A DNA stretch of 39,101 nucleotides from Chloroflexota bacterium (GCA_005889135.1 VBEK01000132.1:1-39101), one strand, 5' to 3'; shown: positions 16,779 to 24,355, counted from the stretch's first letter. The notes: generated by a model not told the origin, from the sequence alone. Numbers and translations are program-made.

Positions 16779-17501
16779 GTGGGCCAGCAGCTCTTTATCT
16801 TCGGCGCGGCGTTTCTCGGCTCGGCCGTGGAGGCCACCGAAGCCCTGACGATCGTCCTGGCCGTGGGCCTCACGCGCGGATGGCGCGCGCCCCTGTTCGG
16901 CACCGCGGCCGCGGTGCTCGCCCTCGGCACGCTCGTGCTCGCGTTCGGCCAGCTCATCGTCACCACGGTTCCCGAGTCCGCGCTCAAGCTCGTCGTCGGC
17001 ACCCTGCTTCTGCTGTTCGGCCTGCGCTGGCTGCACAAGGCGGTGCTCCGGTCGGCGGGCGTGGTCGCCATGCACGACGAGGAGCACGCATATCGCCAGG
17101 CGGTGTCGCAGCTCGGCGGCGCGGCCACCGGCCGCGATTGGGTCGGCTTCGTGCTCGCGCTCAAGGGCGTCTTCCTCGAGGGCCTCGAGGTCGTGTTCAT
17201 CGTCATCGCGGTGGGCGGGACAGGCAACGGGTTTCCGGCCGCCATCGCCGGCGGAGTCGTCGCCGCGGCGGTCGTCGCCGGCGCCGGCGTGATCGTGCGC
17301 AAGCCACTGGCGCGGGTGCCCGAGAACACACTCAAGTACGGCGTGGGGGTGATCCTGACGAGCCTGGGCACCTTCTGGGCGGCGGAGGGTATGGGCGCGC
17401 ACTGGCCGCTCGATTTCGTCTCCATCCTCGGTCTGGTCGCGATCTACTTCGGTGCCTCGGTGCTGGCCATCGCGCTCATCAGGCGGCCGGCGCCGGCGTG
17501 A
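16779..17501 (+). CDS. multi-pass membrane protein, COG4280/FTR1-like
   Basis: This 240-residue protein has about seven predicted transmembrane helices arranged as two repeats. Each repeat begins with an E-x-x-E helix: VEATEALTIVLAVG (~18-31) and LEGLEVVFIVIAVG (~132-145). This matches the REGxE helices of the FTR1/ILT iron-lead transporter superfamily, except that the Arg is replaced by Val or Leu. A cytosolic loop with HDEEHAYR lies between the halves. It is probably a metal or cation transporter. GTG 16779 is the first start behind the divergent gene; the upstream part of the frame is antisense to the MpaB gene. It overlaps the next small gene by 4 bp (GTGA). Confidence 0.72.
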   Translation: MGQQLFIFGAAFLGSAVEATEALTIVLAVGLTRGWRAPLFGTAAAVLALGTLVLAFGQLIVTTVPESALKLVVGTLLLLFGLRWLHKAVLRSAGVVAMHDEEHAYRQAVSQLGGAATGRDWVGFVLALKGVFLEGLEVVFIVIAVGGTGNGFPAAIAGGVVAAAVVAGAGVIVRKPLARVPENTLKYGVGVILTSLGTFWAAEGMGAHWPLDFVSILGLVAIYFGASVLAIALIRRPAPA

Positions 17502-17716
17502 ACTTCCTCCGCGCGGCGGCCGCTCGCGTCTTCGGCCTCTTCGTCGGCGACTGGCTGCAGAGCGCGGTCGTCCTCGTGATCATCGCCGCGGGCTGGTTCA
17601 CCGTCTCGCGGTTCGGTCCTGCCGCGCTGGTGGTCCTGGTGGCCCTCCTGGCCGGCCAGCTGGTCTGGTTCGCGCGAGCGGAGGCCCGCCGGACCGCTAG
17701 CCCGTCGCCGCGCTGA
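17498..17716 (+). CDS. small two-helix membrane protein
   Basis: The 72-residue protein has an amphipathic start, two hydrophobic helices (about 22-36 and 42-60) and a basic C-terminal tail. GTG 17498 overlaps the transporter stop (GTGA), so it is translationally coupled and probably an accessory subunit. Its 3' end overlaps the convergent gene by 20 bp. No family is recognised. Confidence 0.6.
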   Translation: MNFLRAAAARVFGLFVGDWLQSAVVLVIIAAGWFTVSRFGPAALVVLVALLAGQLVWFARAEARRTASPSPR

Positions 17717-18536
17717 GCTCTGCGTTGTAGCGGTCGATCATCGGCTTGTAGAAGGCATCGATCTCGCCCCCGATCTTGTCGATGTCGTAGGTCGCGATCT
17801 TGCTCGCGTCGCTCTCGACCACAGCCTCCGCGTCGAGGGCGGCCTCGTAATCGTTTGCCGCCATGGCCTCGAGCTTCTTGCCGAAGTCGGCGGCGAACTT
17901 CTGCAGGTCGGCCATCAGGGCGCGCATCTCGGAGGGGAGACCTGGCGCGCTCGCAAGGCCGGTCGCGCTGTCGATCTCGCCCTTCATCTTCGCCAGCGTC
18001 ACGCGAGCGCCGGCGATGTCTCCCGCCGACGCCTGGGTGCTGAGGGTCGTGAAGTCGGCGAGCCCCGCGTAAAGGGCGCGCCAGAACTGTCCGTCGAGCA
18101 GCTCGTACGCGGCGACGGTGCGGGCGATCGCGAGCGCGCTGCGGGCGTAGCCGATCTTGCTCGCCGCGCGCTCCACGCCATCGCGCGAGGTCAGCGACAG
18201 CCACAGCATCGCGCGTAGGTTGTCCTGCTCCCGGCGCAGCGACGCGTCGTCTTTGTCGATGCTCTGGACCGCGGCGCGCGAGCCGGCGATCGACCTGTCG
18301 ACAAGCGTCAGCGCCTGCTCGGAGTCGAACGCGGCGCTGCCGTTGAGCGCGCTCACCTGTGAGTCGATCTCAGCGAACGTGACGTTGAGGTTGTTTTGAT
18401 GGGAGACGACCGCCACGACGGTGCGCTCGGCGGCGTTCACTCGAAAAGCTGTGTAAAGAACGCTGACTCCCGCATAGCCGATGATTCCAATGATCAACAC
18501 GCAGATGACCACGATCGTGATTCGCTTGCGCCCCAC
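17697..18536 (-). CDS. membrane-anchored helical protein of unknown function
   Basis: The 279-residue protein has one N-terminal transmembrane helix (~6-26, ITIVVICVLIIGIIGYAG). An extracytoplasmic, almost all-helical domain follows, low in Cys and rich in Ala, Asp and Ser. It resembles the helical bundles of sensor or chaperone-like lipoprotein domains, but I recognise no family. GTG 18536 is chosen because GAAGGGG (18550-18544) is 7 nt upstream; ATG 18557 is an in-frame alternative. It is divergent from recG, and the gap carries a TACCGTA element that is -10-like on both strands. Confidence 0.65.
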   Translation of the reverse strand: MGRKRITIVVICVLIIGIIGYAGVSVLYTAFRVNAAERTVVAVVSHQNNLNVTFAEIDSQVSALNGSAAFDSEQALTLVDRSIAGSRAAVQSIDKDDASLRREQDNLRAMLWLSLTSRDGVERAASKIGYARSALAIARTVAAYELLDGQFWRALYAGLADFTTLSTQASAGDIAGARVTLAKMKGEIDSATGLASAPGLPSEMRALMADLQKFAADFGKKLEAMAANDYEAALDAEAVVESDASKIATYDIDKIGGEIDAFYKPMIDRYNAELSAATG

Positions 18537-18556
18537 AGCAGTACCCCTTCGGAACA

Positions 18557-18563
18557 TACCGTA
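18557..18563. promoter_or_regulatory. symmetric -10-like element TACCGTA
   Basis: The element reads TACCGT on the plus strand and TACGGT on the minus strand, the same TANNNTA geometry as at 8695. It fits the minus-strand gene (20 nt to GTG 18536). On the plus side it is only 2 nt from the recG ATG at 18565, so a plus-strand transcript would start inside the annotated recG. Confidence 0.35.
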
Positions 18564-18564
18564 G

Positions 18565-20646
18565 ATGCCGGTCCTCGCTCTCCCGCGATCGCTCGAGGCC
18601 CCGGTCACCGTGCTGCCCAGGCTCTACGCCGCCGAGGCCAAGCGCCTGGCGCGCCTCGGCATCGAGACCGTGCGGGACCTCCTGCTCACGCTGCCCTACG
18701 ACTGGGAGACATACGGCGCGCCGGCGCAGGTCGCGGGCCTCGACGACGGCAAGCAGGCGACCGTGGTCGGCACGGTAACGTCGATCAGCGCCAAGCAGTC
18801 GCTCCGCCGCCGCATCAAGCTCACCGAGGCGACGATCCGCGACGACGAAGGCGCCCCGCTGCGCCTGGTCTGGTTCAACCAACCCTACATCGCCAAGAAC
18901 CTGCACAAGGGCGACCGGATCGCGGTCGCGGGCACGGTGAAGTCGGCGCGCTACGGCGGCGCGCTGCAGATGCAGAACCCGCACTACGAGCGGCTCGAGG
19001 ACCGCGAGGACGTCAAGCCTGTGCGGGTCGGCGGCCTCATGCCCAAGTACCACCTGGTCGAGGGCCTGAGCTCGCGCAAGATCGCGCGCTGGGTCGAGAC
19101 CGCGCTGCCGCTCGCCGACCGGATCGAGGACGTGATCCCCGCCCAGGTGCGGGAGCGAAATCACCTCATCGAAGTCGCCGAGGCGATCCGCCGCGGGCAC
19201 AAGCCGGAGGCCGACCAGGACTTCGCCGACGCCCGCCGGCGCATGGCCTTTGCCGAGCTCTTCGAGCTCCAGGCGGCCTTTGCCCTCATGCGAGCGAGCA
19301 TCGCCGCCGAGCCGGCGACTCCGATCCCCTACCGGCAGGAGGTGATCGACGCCTTCAAGGCCGGCCTCGCGTTCGAGCTGACCACCGCCCAGCGCAGGGC
19401 GACGTGGGAGGTGTTCAAGGACATGGCCCAGACCGTGCCCATGAACCGCCTGCTGAACGGCGACGTCGGCTCGGGCAAGACCGCCGTCGCCGCGGCCGCA
19501 GCGGCCATGGCCCACGCGTCGGGCATGCAGTCGGTGGTGATGGCGCCGACCGAGATCCTGGCCCGCCAGCACCTTCACCGCTTCCGCGCCTACCTGGAGG
19601 CCAGCTTCCCAGGCCTCACGGTGGAGCTCCTGGTCAGCGGCCAGCCCGCGCCCGAGCGCCGGCGTGTACGCGCGGCCGCGGCGTCCGGCCACTGCGCCCT
19701 CGTCGTGGGCACGCACGCGCTGATCGAGGAGGACGTCGAGCTCGCCAACCTCGGCCTCGCCATCGTCGACGAGCAGCATCGGTTCGGCACACGCCAGCGC
19801 GAGCTGCTCCGCGCCAAAGGTCGGGGGCGTCCGCACTTCCTGGCGATGACCGCGACCCCGATCCCGCGCACCCTCGCGCTCGCGCTGTACGGCGAGATGT
19901 CGGTGTCCGTCCTCGACGAGATGCCCCCCGGCCGGACGCCGGTGACGACCGAGGTGGTCGACCCCGACCAGAGGTCGCGCGCCTACGAGATAGTTCGTCG
20001 CGAGGTCGCCGCGGGACGGCAGGCGTTCGTCATCTGCCCGCTCATCGAGGAGTCGGAGACCCTTGCCGCGCGCTCGGCCACCGCCGAGGCGGAGCGGTTG
20101 CGGAAAGAGGTGTTCCCCGAGTTCAGGCTCGACCTGGTCCATGGTCGGCTCAAAGAGAAGGACGACGTGATGCGGCGCTTCGTTGCCGGCGAGATCCAGG
20201 TCCTGGTCGCCACGGCCGTCGTCGAGGTCGGTGTCGACGTGCCGAACGCGACGGTGATGATGATCGAGGGGGCCGATCGCTTCGGCCTGGCCCAGCTGCA
20301 CCAGTTCCGCGGCCGCGTCGGACGCGGTTCCGCGCAGAGCTACTGCCTGCTCCTGGCGGAGGATCCGTCGGATGCCGCGCTGGAGCGCCTCGAGCTCGTG
20401 GCCAGGATCCACGACGGCTTCCGGCTGGCGCGCGAGGACATGGAGAGGCGTGGCATCGGCGAGCTCATGGGCCCGCGCCAGCACGGCCTGACCGACGCCG
20501 CCATGGAGTCTCTGCGCACCCCGGCGCTGCTCGACGAGGCGAGGGCCGAGGTGCAGCGCCTCGTGGCCGACGATCCGACCCTCGACGGCTTCCCGGCGCT
20601 GAAGGCCGCCGCGGCACGGCGCCTGGAGCAGACATCGCTGAGCTAA
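18565..20646 (+). CDS. recG: ATP-dependent DNA helicase RecG
   Basis: This 693-residue superfamily 2 helicase remodels stalled replication forks and branched DNA. The N-terminal wedge/OB region includes LLLTLPYDWETYG (~36) and GTVTSI. Helicase motifs follow: Q region FELTTAQRRATWEV, Walker A GDVGSGKTAVA (~299), motif II DEQHRFG (~400), TATPIPRTLALALYGEMSVS (~430), VATAVVEVGVDVPNA (~550) and FRGRVGRG (~582). Length is typical. ATG 18565 has no SD; GTG 18610 is an alternative that keeps the conserved core. The 110 nt downstream carry the 42-bp repeats. Confidence 0.95.
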   Translation: MPVLALPRSLEAPVTVLPRLYAAEAKRLARLGIETVRDLLLTLPYDWETYGAPAQVAGLDDGKQATVVGTVTSISAKQSLRRRIKLTEATIRDDEGAPLRLVWFNQPYIAKNLHKGDRIAVAGTVKSARYGGALQMQNPHYERLEDREDVKPVRVGGLMPKYHLVEGLSSRKIARWVETALPLADRIEDVIPAQVRERNHLIEVAEAIRRGHKPEADQDFADARRRMAFAELFELQAAFALMRASIAAEPATPIPYRQEVIDAFKAGLAFELTTAQRRATWEVFKDMAQTVPMNRLLNGDVGSGKTAVAAAAAAMAHASGMQSVVMAPTEILARQHLHRFRAYLEASFPGLTVELLVSGQPAPERRRVRAAAASGHCALVVGTHALIEEDVELANLGLAIVDEQHRFGTRQRELLRAKGRGRPHFLAMTATPIPRTLALALYGEMSVSVLDEMPPGRTPVTTEVVDPDQRSRAYEIVRREVAAGRQAFVICPLIEESETLAARSATAEAERLRKEVFPEFRLDLVHGRLKEKDDVMRRFVAGEIQVLVATAVVEVGVDVPNATVMMIEGADRFGLAQLHQFRGRVGRGSAQSYCLLLAEDPSDAALERLELVARIHDGFRLAREDMERRGIGELMGPRQHGLTDAAMESLRTPALLDEARAEVQRLVADDPTLDGFPALKAAAARRLEQTSLS

Positions 20647-20660
20647 ACGCCCGACCTGGC

Positions 20661-20768
20661 GGATAGTCGCGACTAACGAGGGTTCTGGAGCTGCGAGGGC
20701 ATGGATACTCGCGACTAGCGGGGGTTCTGGAGCTGCGAAGGCGCGGATAGTCGCGACTATCCGGGGGA
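20661..20768. repeat. tandem 42-bp repeat with TCGCGA palindromic core
   Basis: Units start at 20661, 20703 and 20745, exactly 42 bp apart. The first two differ at about six positions. The third is truncated after ~24 bp and runs into the end of the dioxygenase gene. Each unit opens with a palindrome centred on TCGCGA; the rest of the unit has GGTTCTGGAGCTGCGA. The array fills the gap between the convergent genes recG and the dioxygenase. There are no spacers, so it is not CRISPR. Confidence 0.85.
20744..20763. repeat. 20-bp perfect palindrome CGGATAGTCGCGACTATCCG
   Basis: The third repeat unit contains a perfect 20-bp palindrome. It includes the TAG stop codon (20759-20757) and last codons of the minus-strand dioxygenase gene, so the repeat contributes the C-terminal coding bases. 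It could act as a bidirectional terminator hairpin or a protein-binding site. The first unit keeps a 12-bp palindrome (20664-20675); the second is imperfect. Confidence 0.8.
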
Positions 20769-21578
20769 ATAAGCCGCGGTCAGCATCCCGAAGTAGGTCG
20801 GGGCTTCATAAGAGATCAGCTCCCCGCGCCATCCGCGCGTGGCCCCGTGCAGCATCAGCATCTGCCACCAGCTGTCCGCTTTGGCCTTGTCGACGAGCTC
20901 CCGTGGGATCCCGACCAGCCGTTCGAGCGCTCCCGTGCGCACGATCTCCTCGACGAGAGCGTCGTACTGCGCCGCCGCGGGGTGGTAGCCGTACGGACCG
21001 GACTCCTGGTGGGCGTGCCCATGGTCGGCGCTCGCGATGAACGCGACTCGACGACCGGACGCGGCCGCCGCCGCGGCGATCGCCGCGCCCGCGGTGACGT
21101 GGTCAGAGGCGGAAAGATCCCTCGCGGGCGTGACCACGACCACCGCCACGGGCGGGTCACTCCGGCCGCCCATGAACCAGAGGGGGATCAGCACGCCCCA
21201 GTCCATCGGCGCGACCGCCGTTTCCGGGTCGTTGGAGCCGAAGCTGACTCCCGCGACGGCCAGGCCCGCCGACCCGATGGCCTCGAGCACGCGCCCGGCG
21301 AGCCGCGTGTCCGAGGGCACGTCGAGCTCGATCAGCGGCGTGACGCCGTTCAGCCTGCCCTTCACGCGGGCGGCAACGACCACGCCCAGGGCGTGGGAGA
21401 TGTGCACGTTGTGCGGCGTGGCGACGATGGCGACCTCGGGCCTGGCCGCCTCGAAACGGCGACCGAGCTGTTCCATCCCCGCCCGCGTCGTGAGCGCGAG
21501 GTCGCGCTCGTCGGGCGAGCAGGCCTCGGCGATGGCGATGCCGCCGTGGGGGGCGATCGCGGCGAACACCAGGGGCAC
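20757..21578 (-). CDS. class III extradiol ring-cleavage dioxygenase (LigB/MEMO-like)
   Basis: This 273-residue protein has the LigB fold shared by extradiol dioxygenases and MEMO. Metal-ligand motifs are visible: APHGG near the N-terminus (~9-13), ATPHN(V)H (~53-58), a middle SADHGHAH (~183-190) and the C-terminal YEAPTYFGM. It probably opens a catechol-like ring using Fe(II), but no aromatic pathway genes surround it, so the substrate is unknown. GTG 21578 is preceded 6 nt upstream by TAGTAT on the minus strand. Its stop codon lies in the third palindromic repeat. Confidence 0.8.
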   Translation of the reverse strand: MPLVFAAIAPHGGIAIAEACSPDERDLALTTRAGMEQLGRRFEAARPEVAIVATPHNVHISHALGVVVAARVKGRLNGVTPLIELDVPSDTRLAGRVLEAIGSAGLAVAGVSFGSNDPETAVAPMDWGVLIPLWFMGGRSDPPVAVVVVTPARDLSASDHVTAGAAIAAAAAASGRRVAFIASADHGHAHQESGPYGYHPAAAQYDALVEEIVRTGALERLVGIPRELVDKAKADSWWQMLMLHGATRGWRGELISYEAPTYFGMLTAAYSPG

Positions 21579-21583
21579 CCGCC

Positions 21584-21590
21584 GATACTA
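21584..21590. promoter_or_regulatory. bidirectional -10 element between dioxygenase and selD
   Basis: Minus-strand TAGTAT (21590-21585) ends 6 nt before GTG 21578. Plus-strand GATACT (21584-21589) ends 9 nt before ATG 21599. Both lie in a 20-bp gap, so the two mRNAs would be leaderless. Confidence 0.5.
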
Positions 21591-21598
21591 ATTCCCAC

Positions 21599-22603
21599 AT
21601 GACGGACGTTTCGCCGCTGCGGTTGACGGAGTACAGCCACGGGGCCGGTTGAGCCTGCAAGCTCAGCCCGGTGGAGCTAGGGCAGGTACTCGGGGCTCTG
21701 CCCCCGATCGTCGACCCCAACGTGCTGAACAGCGCGGCCGCGCGCGACGACGCCGCGGTCTATCGCCTCGCGCCCGACCGCGCCCTGGTCGCGACCGTCG
21801 ACTTCTTCACACCCATCGTCGACGACCCCTCTGCGTACGGGGCGATCGCAGCGGCCAACGCCGTGAGCGACGTCTACGCGGTCGGGGCGCGACCGCTGTT
21901 TGCGCTCGGGATCACCGCCTTTCCGCGCGCCAGGCTCCACACCGGGCTCCTGGAGAAGATCGTCGCCGGCGGCGCGGCCAAGCTCGCCGAGGCCGAGGTC
22001 ACCGTCGTCGGGGGCCACTCGGTCGATGACGCCGAGCCGAAGTTCGGCTACGCGGTGATCGGCGAGGTGCATCCCGACCGCATGGTCGGCCACGATGGCG
22101 CGGCCGGCGGCGACGTGCTGTTCCTGACCAAACCGCTTGGCAGTGGCCTGGCGGCCACGGCCATCAAGCGCGGACTCTGCCCGCCAGCGCTAGAGGCGGC
22201 GGCGATCGCGGTCATGACGATGCTCAACCGCGATGCTTCAGAGGCGATGCTCGAGGCGGGTGCAACCGCGGCCACCGACGTCACCGGCTACGGCCTGATC
22301 GGCCACCTCGCCAACCTCCGCGGAGGCGCCGACATCGACTTTGCCAGCGTCCCGTTCCTCCAGGGCGTCAGCGGCCTTGCCGAGCGCGACCTGTTTCCGG
22401 ACGGCAGCCGTCGCAACCATTCCGCCTACCGCGACCGCGTCCAGTGGGGCGGGCTGGGCGAGACCGAGCAGCTGATGCTGTGCGACGCGCAGACAAGCGG
22501 CGGTCTCCTGGTCGCGATCCCGCAGGAGCGCGCAAAGAGCTTCCGCCAGGGGGAGAGAATCGGCGTCATGCGCGAAGACGGCGTGATCCGCATCCGAAGA
22601 TGA
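21599..22603 (+). CDS. selD: selenide, water dikinase SelD (selenoprotein, UGA-Sec at codon 18)
   Basis: SelD makes selenophosphate from selenide and ATP, the selenium donor for selenocysteine. The start ATG 21599 gives MTDVSPLRLTEYSHGAG, then an in-frame TGA (21650-21652), then ACKLSP. This is exactly the family's active-site motif YSHGAG(C/U)xCK, with selenocysteine as the catalytic residue and the essential Lys three residues on. Reading through the TGA gives 334 residues, the normal length. Downstream motifs are intact: RDDAAVY (~44), VATVDFFTPIVDDP (~63-76), IAAANAVSDVYAVGARP, GGHSVDDAEPKFGYAVIG and the ATDVTGYGLIGHL segment. A hairpin directly after the TGA fits a bacterial SECIS. Ordinary gene callers would truncate it to start at GTG 21671. 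The stop overlaps rsmD (ATGA). Confidence 0.92.
21650..21685 (+). promoter_or_regulatory. bacterial SECIS-like hairpin after UGA-Sec
   Basis: Following the TGA, CTGC (21655-21658) pairs with GCAG (21682-21685), and AGCTC (21660-21664) pairs with GAGCT (21674-21678), with a small internal loop. The 9-nt apical loop AGCCCGGTG has a G in its second position and a GGT (21670-21672), features expected of SelB-recognised bSECIS elements. The apical loop begins 13 nt after the UGA. Confidence 0.6.
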
Positions 22604-23139
22604 GCAGGCTGCGCGTCGCGGGAGGCGAGGCCCGCGGAAGGCGCCTGAAAGCCCCGAAGAACATCCGGCCGACTCAAGGAGTCGTCAAGCAAGCGATCTT
22701 CAACATGGTCGCGGCACGAATCGAGGGCGCGACGGTGCTCGACCTCTTCGCTGGCTCGGGAGCGCTCGGCATCGAGGCGCTTTCGCGCGGCGCGGCGAGT
22801 GTGACGTTCGTGGATCAGCAGCCTCGCGGTCTTGCTATCCTGCGCCAGAACTTGGACGCCCTCGGCTTCAGCGAGCGCGCGCGCGTCGTCCGCGGTGACG
22901 TGGTGCGGTGGCTCGAGGCGTCGCCCGACGTGGTCGGGTCCGCCGACCTCATCTTTCTCGACCCGCCCTATGAGGACATCGTGCTCGACCGTGCGCTGCG
23001 CGTCCTCGACCGAGAGGTCAGGTCGGCGACCGTGCTCGCCGAGCATTCCCGACGCCAGATGCTGCCCCAGCTCGAGCGCCTGCGCGTCGACCGTGAGCGC
23101 CGCCACGGCGACACCATCGTCACGGTGCTCGCGGTTTGA
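22600..23139 (+). CDS. rsmD: 16S rRNA (guanine-966 N2)-methyltransferase RsmD
   Basis: This 179-residue Rossmann methyltransferase modifies G966 of 16S rRNA. It opens with RVAGGEARGRRLKAP and RPTQGVVKQAIFNM (~30-43). The SAM motif I is VLDLFAGSGALGIEALSRGA (~50), and the catalytic motif IV is FLDPPYED (~121). Length fits. ATG 22600 overlaps the selD stop (ATGA). It is followed by coaD, the common bacterial rsmD-coaD pair. Confidence 0.94.
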   Translation: MSRLRVAGGEARGRRLKAPKNIRPTQGVVKQAIFNMVAARIEGATVLDLFAGSGALGIEALSRGAASVTFVDQQPRGLAILRQNLDALGFSERARVVRGDVVRWLEASPDVVGSADLIFLDPPYEDIVLDRALRVLDREVRSATVLAEHSRRQMLPQLERLRVDRERRHGDTIVTVLAV

Positions 23140-23648
23140 CGGCCCGCAACGCCCACCCGGTGCCGAACTCCAAGATCGCCGTGTATCCCGGCAGCTTCGA
23201 TCCGTTCACGAACGGCCACCTCGACGTGGTCAACCGCGCGCTCGGGATCTTCGACAGGCTCATCGTCGCCGTCGCCGCCAACCCCGATAAGCGGCAGCCG
23301 CTGTTCACGGTCGAGGAGCGCCTCCAGCTCATCCGCGCCTCGCTCGGCGACCAGGATCGGGTCGAGGTGGCGAGCTTCACCGGTCTGACCGTCGAGTTCG
23401 CACGCGCCCGCGGCGCGAGCACGCTGGTCAAGGGGCTGCGCGCCTACTCGGACTTCGATGCCGAGCTGCAGCAGGCGCTGATGAACCGCAAGCTCGCGCC
23501 GGACATCCACACCGTGTTCCTGATGTCGGGCTTTGCGCACATCTTCGTCTCGTCAAGTATCTTGAAGGACATCGCCAGCTACGGCGGCAAGGTCTCGGAC
23601 CTCGTGCCGCCCCCGGTCGCGAGAGCGTTGAAGGAGAAGTTCCGATAA
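23136..23648 (+). CDS. coaD: phosphopantetheine adenylyltransferase
   Basis: This 170-residue enzyme makes dephospho-CoA from 4'-phosphopantetheine and ATP. It has VYPGSFDPFTNGHLDVV with the (T/H)xGH nucleotidyltransferase motif (~17-33), LVKGLRAYSDFDAELQQALMNRKL (~98-121) and the C-terminal FVSSSILKDIASYGG (~141-155, ISSS-type). TTG 23136 overlaps the rsmD stop (TTGA). GTG 23160 is an alternative that leaves a more typical short N-terminus. Confidence 0.95.
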   Translation: MTARNAHPVPNSKIAVYPGSFDPFTNGHLDVVNRALGIFDRLIVAVAANPDKRQPLFTVEERLQLIRASLGDQDRVEVASFTGLTVEFARARGASTLVKGLRAYSDFDAELQQALMNRKLAPDIHTVFLMSGFAHIFVSSSILKDIASYGGKVSDLVPPPVARALKEKFR

Positions 23649-24139
23649 AAGTCGACGAGCTGCTGGACCGGATGGAGTACCTGATCCAGAACGCGCGTCA
23701 CGTCCCGCTGTCGACGCAGGTGATGGTCAACGAGGACGAGATGATGGAGCTCATCGACCAGATCCGCTTCAACCTGCCTGACGAGATCAAGCAGGCGAAC
23801 TGGACGGTCTCGGAGCAGCAGCGGATCATGAGCGAGGCGCACGCCGAGGCCGCGCGCACCATGTCGCGCGCCAACGAACGCGCGGAGCAGAGCGCTTCCG
23901 AGCACGAGGTGCTGCGCCGCGCCGAACGCCACGCAGCTCAGGTCGTGAAGGACGCGCAGGCGAAGTCGGACCAGATGATCCGCGAGGCCGAGCGCTACGC
24001 CCTGGAGCAGCTGCGGCAGCTCGAGGCGCACCTCTCCCGCACGCTGGGCACCGTGCGCAGGGGAGCCGAGGCTCTGCAAGCCAACCAGCCGGCGGAGCAG
24101 TCGGAGCCCGAGCCCGCGGACCAGACGGCCGGGCACTAG
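23645..24139 (+). CDS. SepIVA/DivIVA-like coiled-coil protein with apparent ATA start
   Basis: This ~164-residue, mostly helical protein has heptad-like Ala/Glu/Arg repeats from ~60 to 140. Its N-terminal block (VDELLDRMEYL, then ARHVPLST, then MMELIDQIRFNLPDEIKQA) aligns by eye with mycobacterial SepIVA, a septation factor found in the same coaD-rpmF neighbourhood. That block begins upstream of the first ATG (23672), so the gene must start earlier. The only well-placed candidate is ATA 23645. It overlaps the coaD stop (ATAA) and has a strong AAGGAG at 23631-23636 with an 8-nt spacer. AUA starts are rare and weak, so ATG 23672 remains a fallback. Likely role: cell division or septum placement at the membrane, by homology. 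Confidence 0.75.
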   Translation: MKVDELLDRMEYLIQNARHVPLSTQVMVNEDEMMELIDQIRFNLPDEIKQANWTVSEQQRIMSEAHAEAARTMSRANERAEQSASEHEVLRRAERHAAQVVKDAQAKSDQMIREAERYALEQLRQLEAHLSRTLGTVRRGAEALQANQPAEQSEPEPADQTAGH

Positions 24140-24146
24140 GTTCACG

Positions 24147-24152
24147 TAGAAT
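24147..24152 (+). promoter_or_regulatory. -10 element of rpmF-fabD
   Basis: TAGAAT (24147-24152) lies 10 nt before the rpmF ATG, giving an mRNA leader of only a few bases. No clear -35 box is seen. Confidence 0.5.
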
Positions 24153-24162
24153 CCCCGGAGCC

Positions 24163-24342
24163 ATGGCTCTCCCGAAGGTCAAGCTGTCCAAGTCGAAGAA
24201 GGGTCGGCGGCGCTCGCACCTCGCGCTCGCGCTCGTCCAGATCCAGCCTTGCCCGAACTGCAAGCATCCTCGCCGGCCGCACGCAGTCTGCCCGAACTGC
24301 GGGCAGTACGCCGGCCGCGAAGTCCTGAAGGCGAAGGAATAG
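24163..24342 (+). CDS. rpmF: 50S ribosomal protein L32 (bL32)
   Basis: The 59-residue protein begins MALPKVKLSKSKKGRRRSH, the conserved basic bL32 N-terminus. It has two CxxC knuckles (CPNC ~30-33 and CPNC ~43-46) that bind zinc. Length is right for the family. It follows the SepIVA-like gene and precedes fabD, the usual rpmF-fab linkage. The DUF177 gene that often sits before rpmF is absent. Confidence 0.95.
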   Translation: MALPKVKLSKSKKGRRRSHLALALVQIQPCPNCKHPRRPHAVCPNCGQYAGREVLKAKE

Positions 24343-24355
24343 CCCGGCGGCGAAC

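Noticed and set aside
18370-20484. 704-codon open frame antisense to recG
   Set aside because: All recG helicase motifs are on the plus strand; the antisense frame is a codon-bias shadow.
20661-20768. CRISPR-like array
   Set aside because: The repeats are contiguous with no variable spacers and no cas genes are present; it is a tandem repeat with palindromic cores.
21671-22603. selD starting at GTG 21671 as a complete gene
   Set aside because: It would lack the YSHGAG-U-ACK active site and the catalytic residue; the in-frame TGA is best read as selenocysteine.
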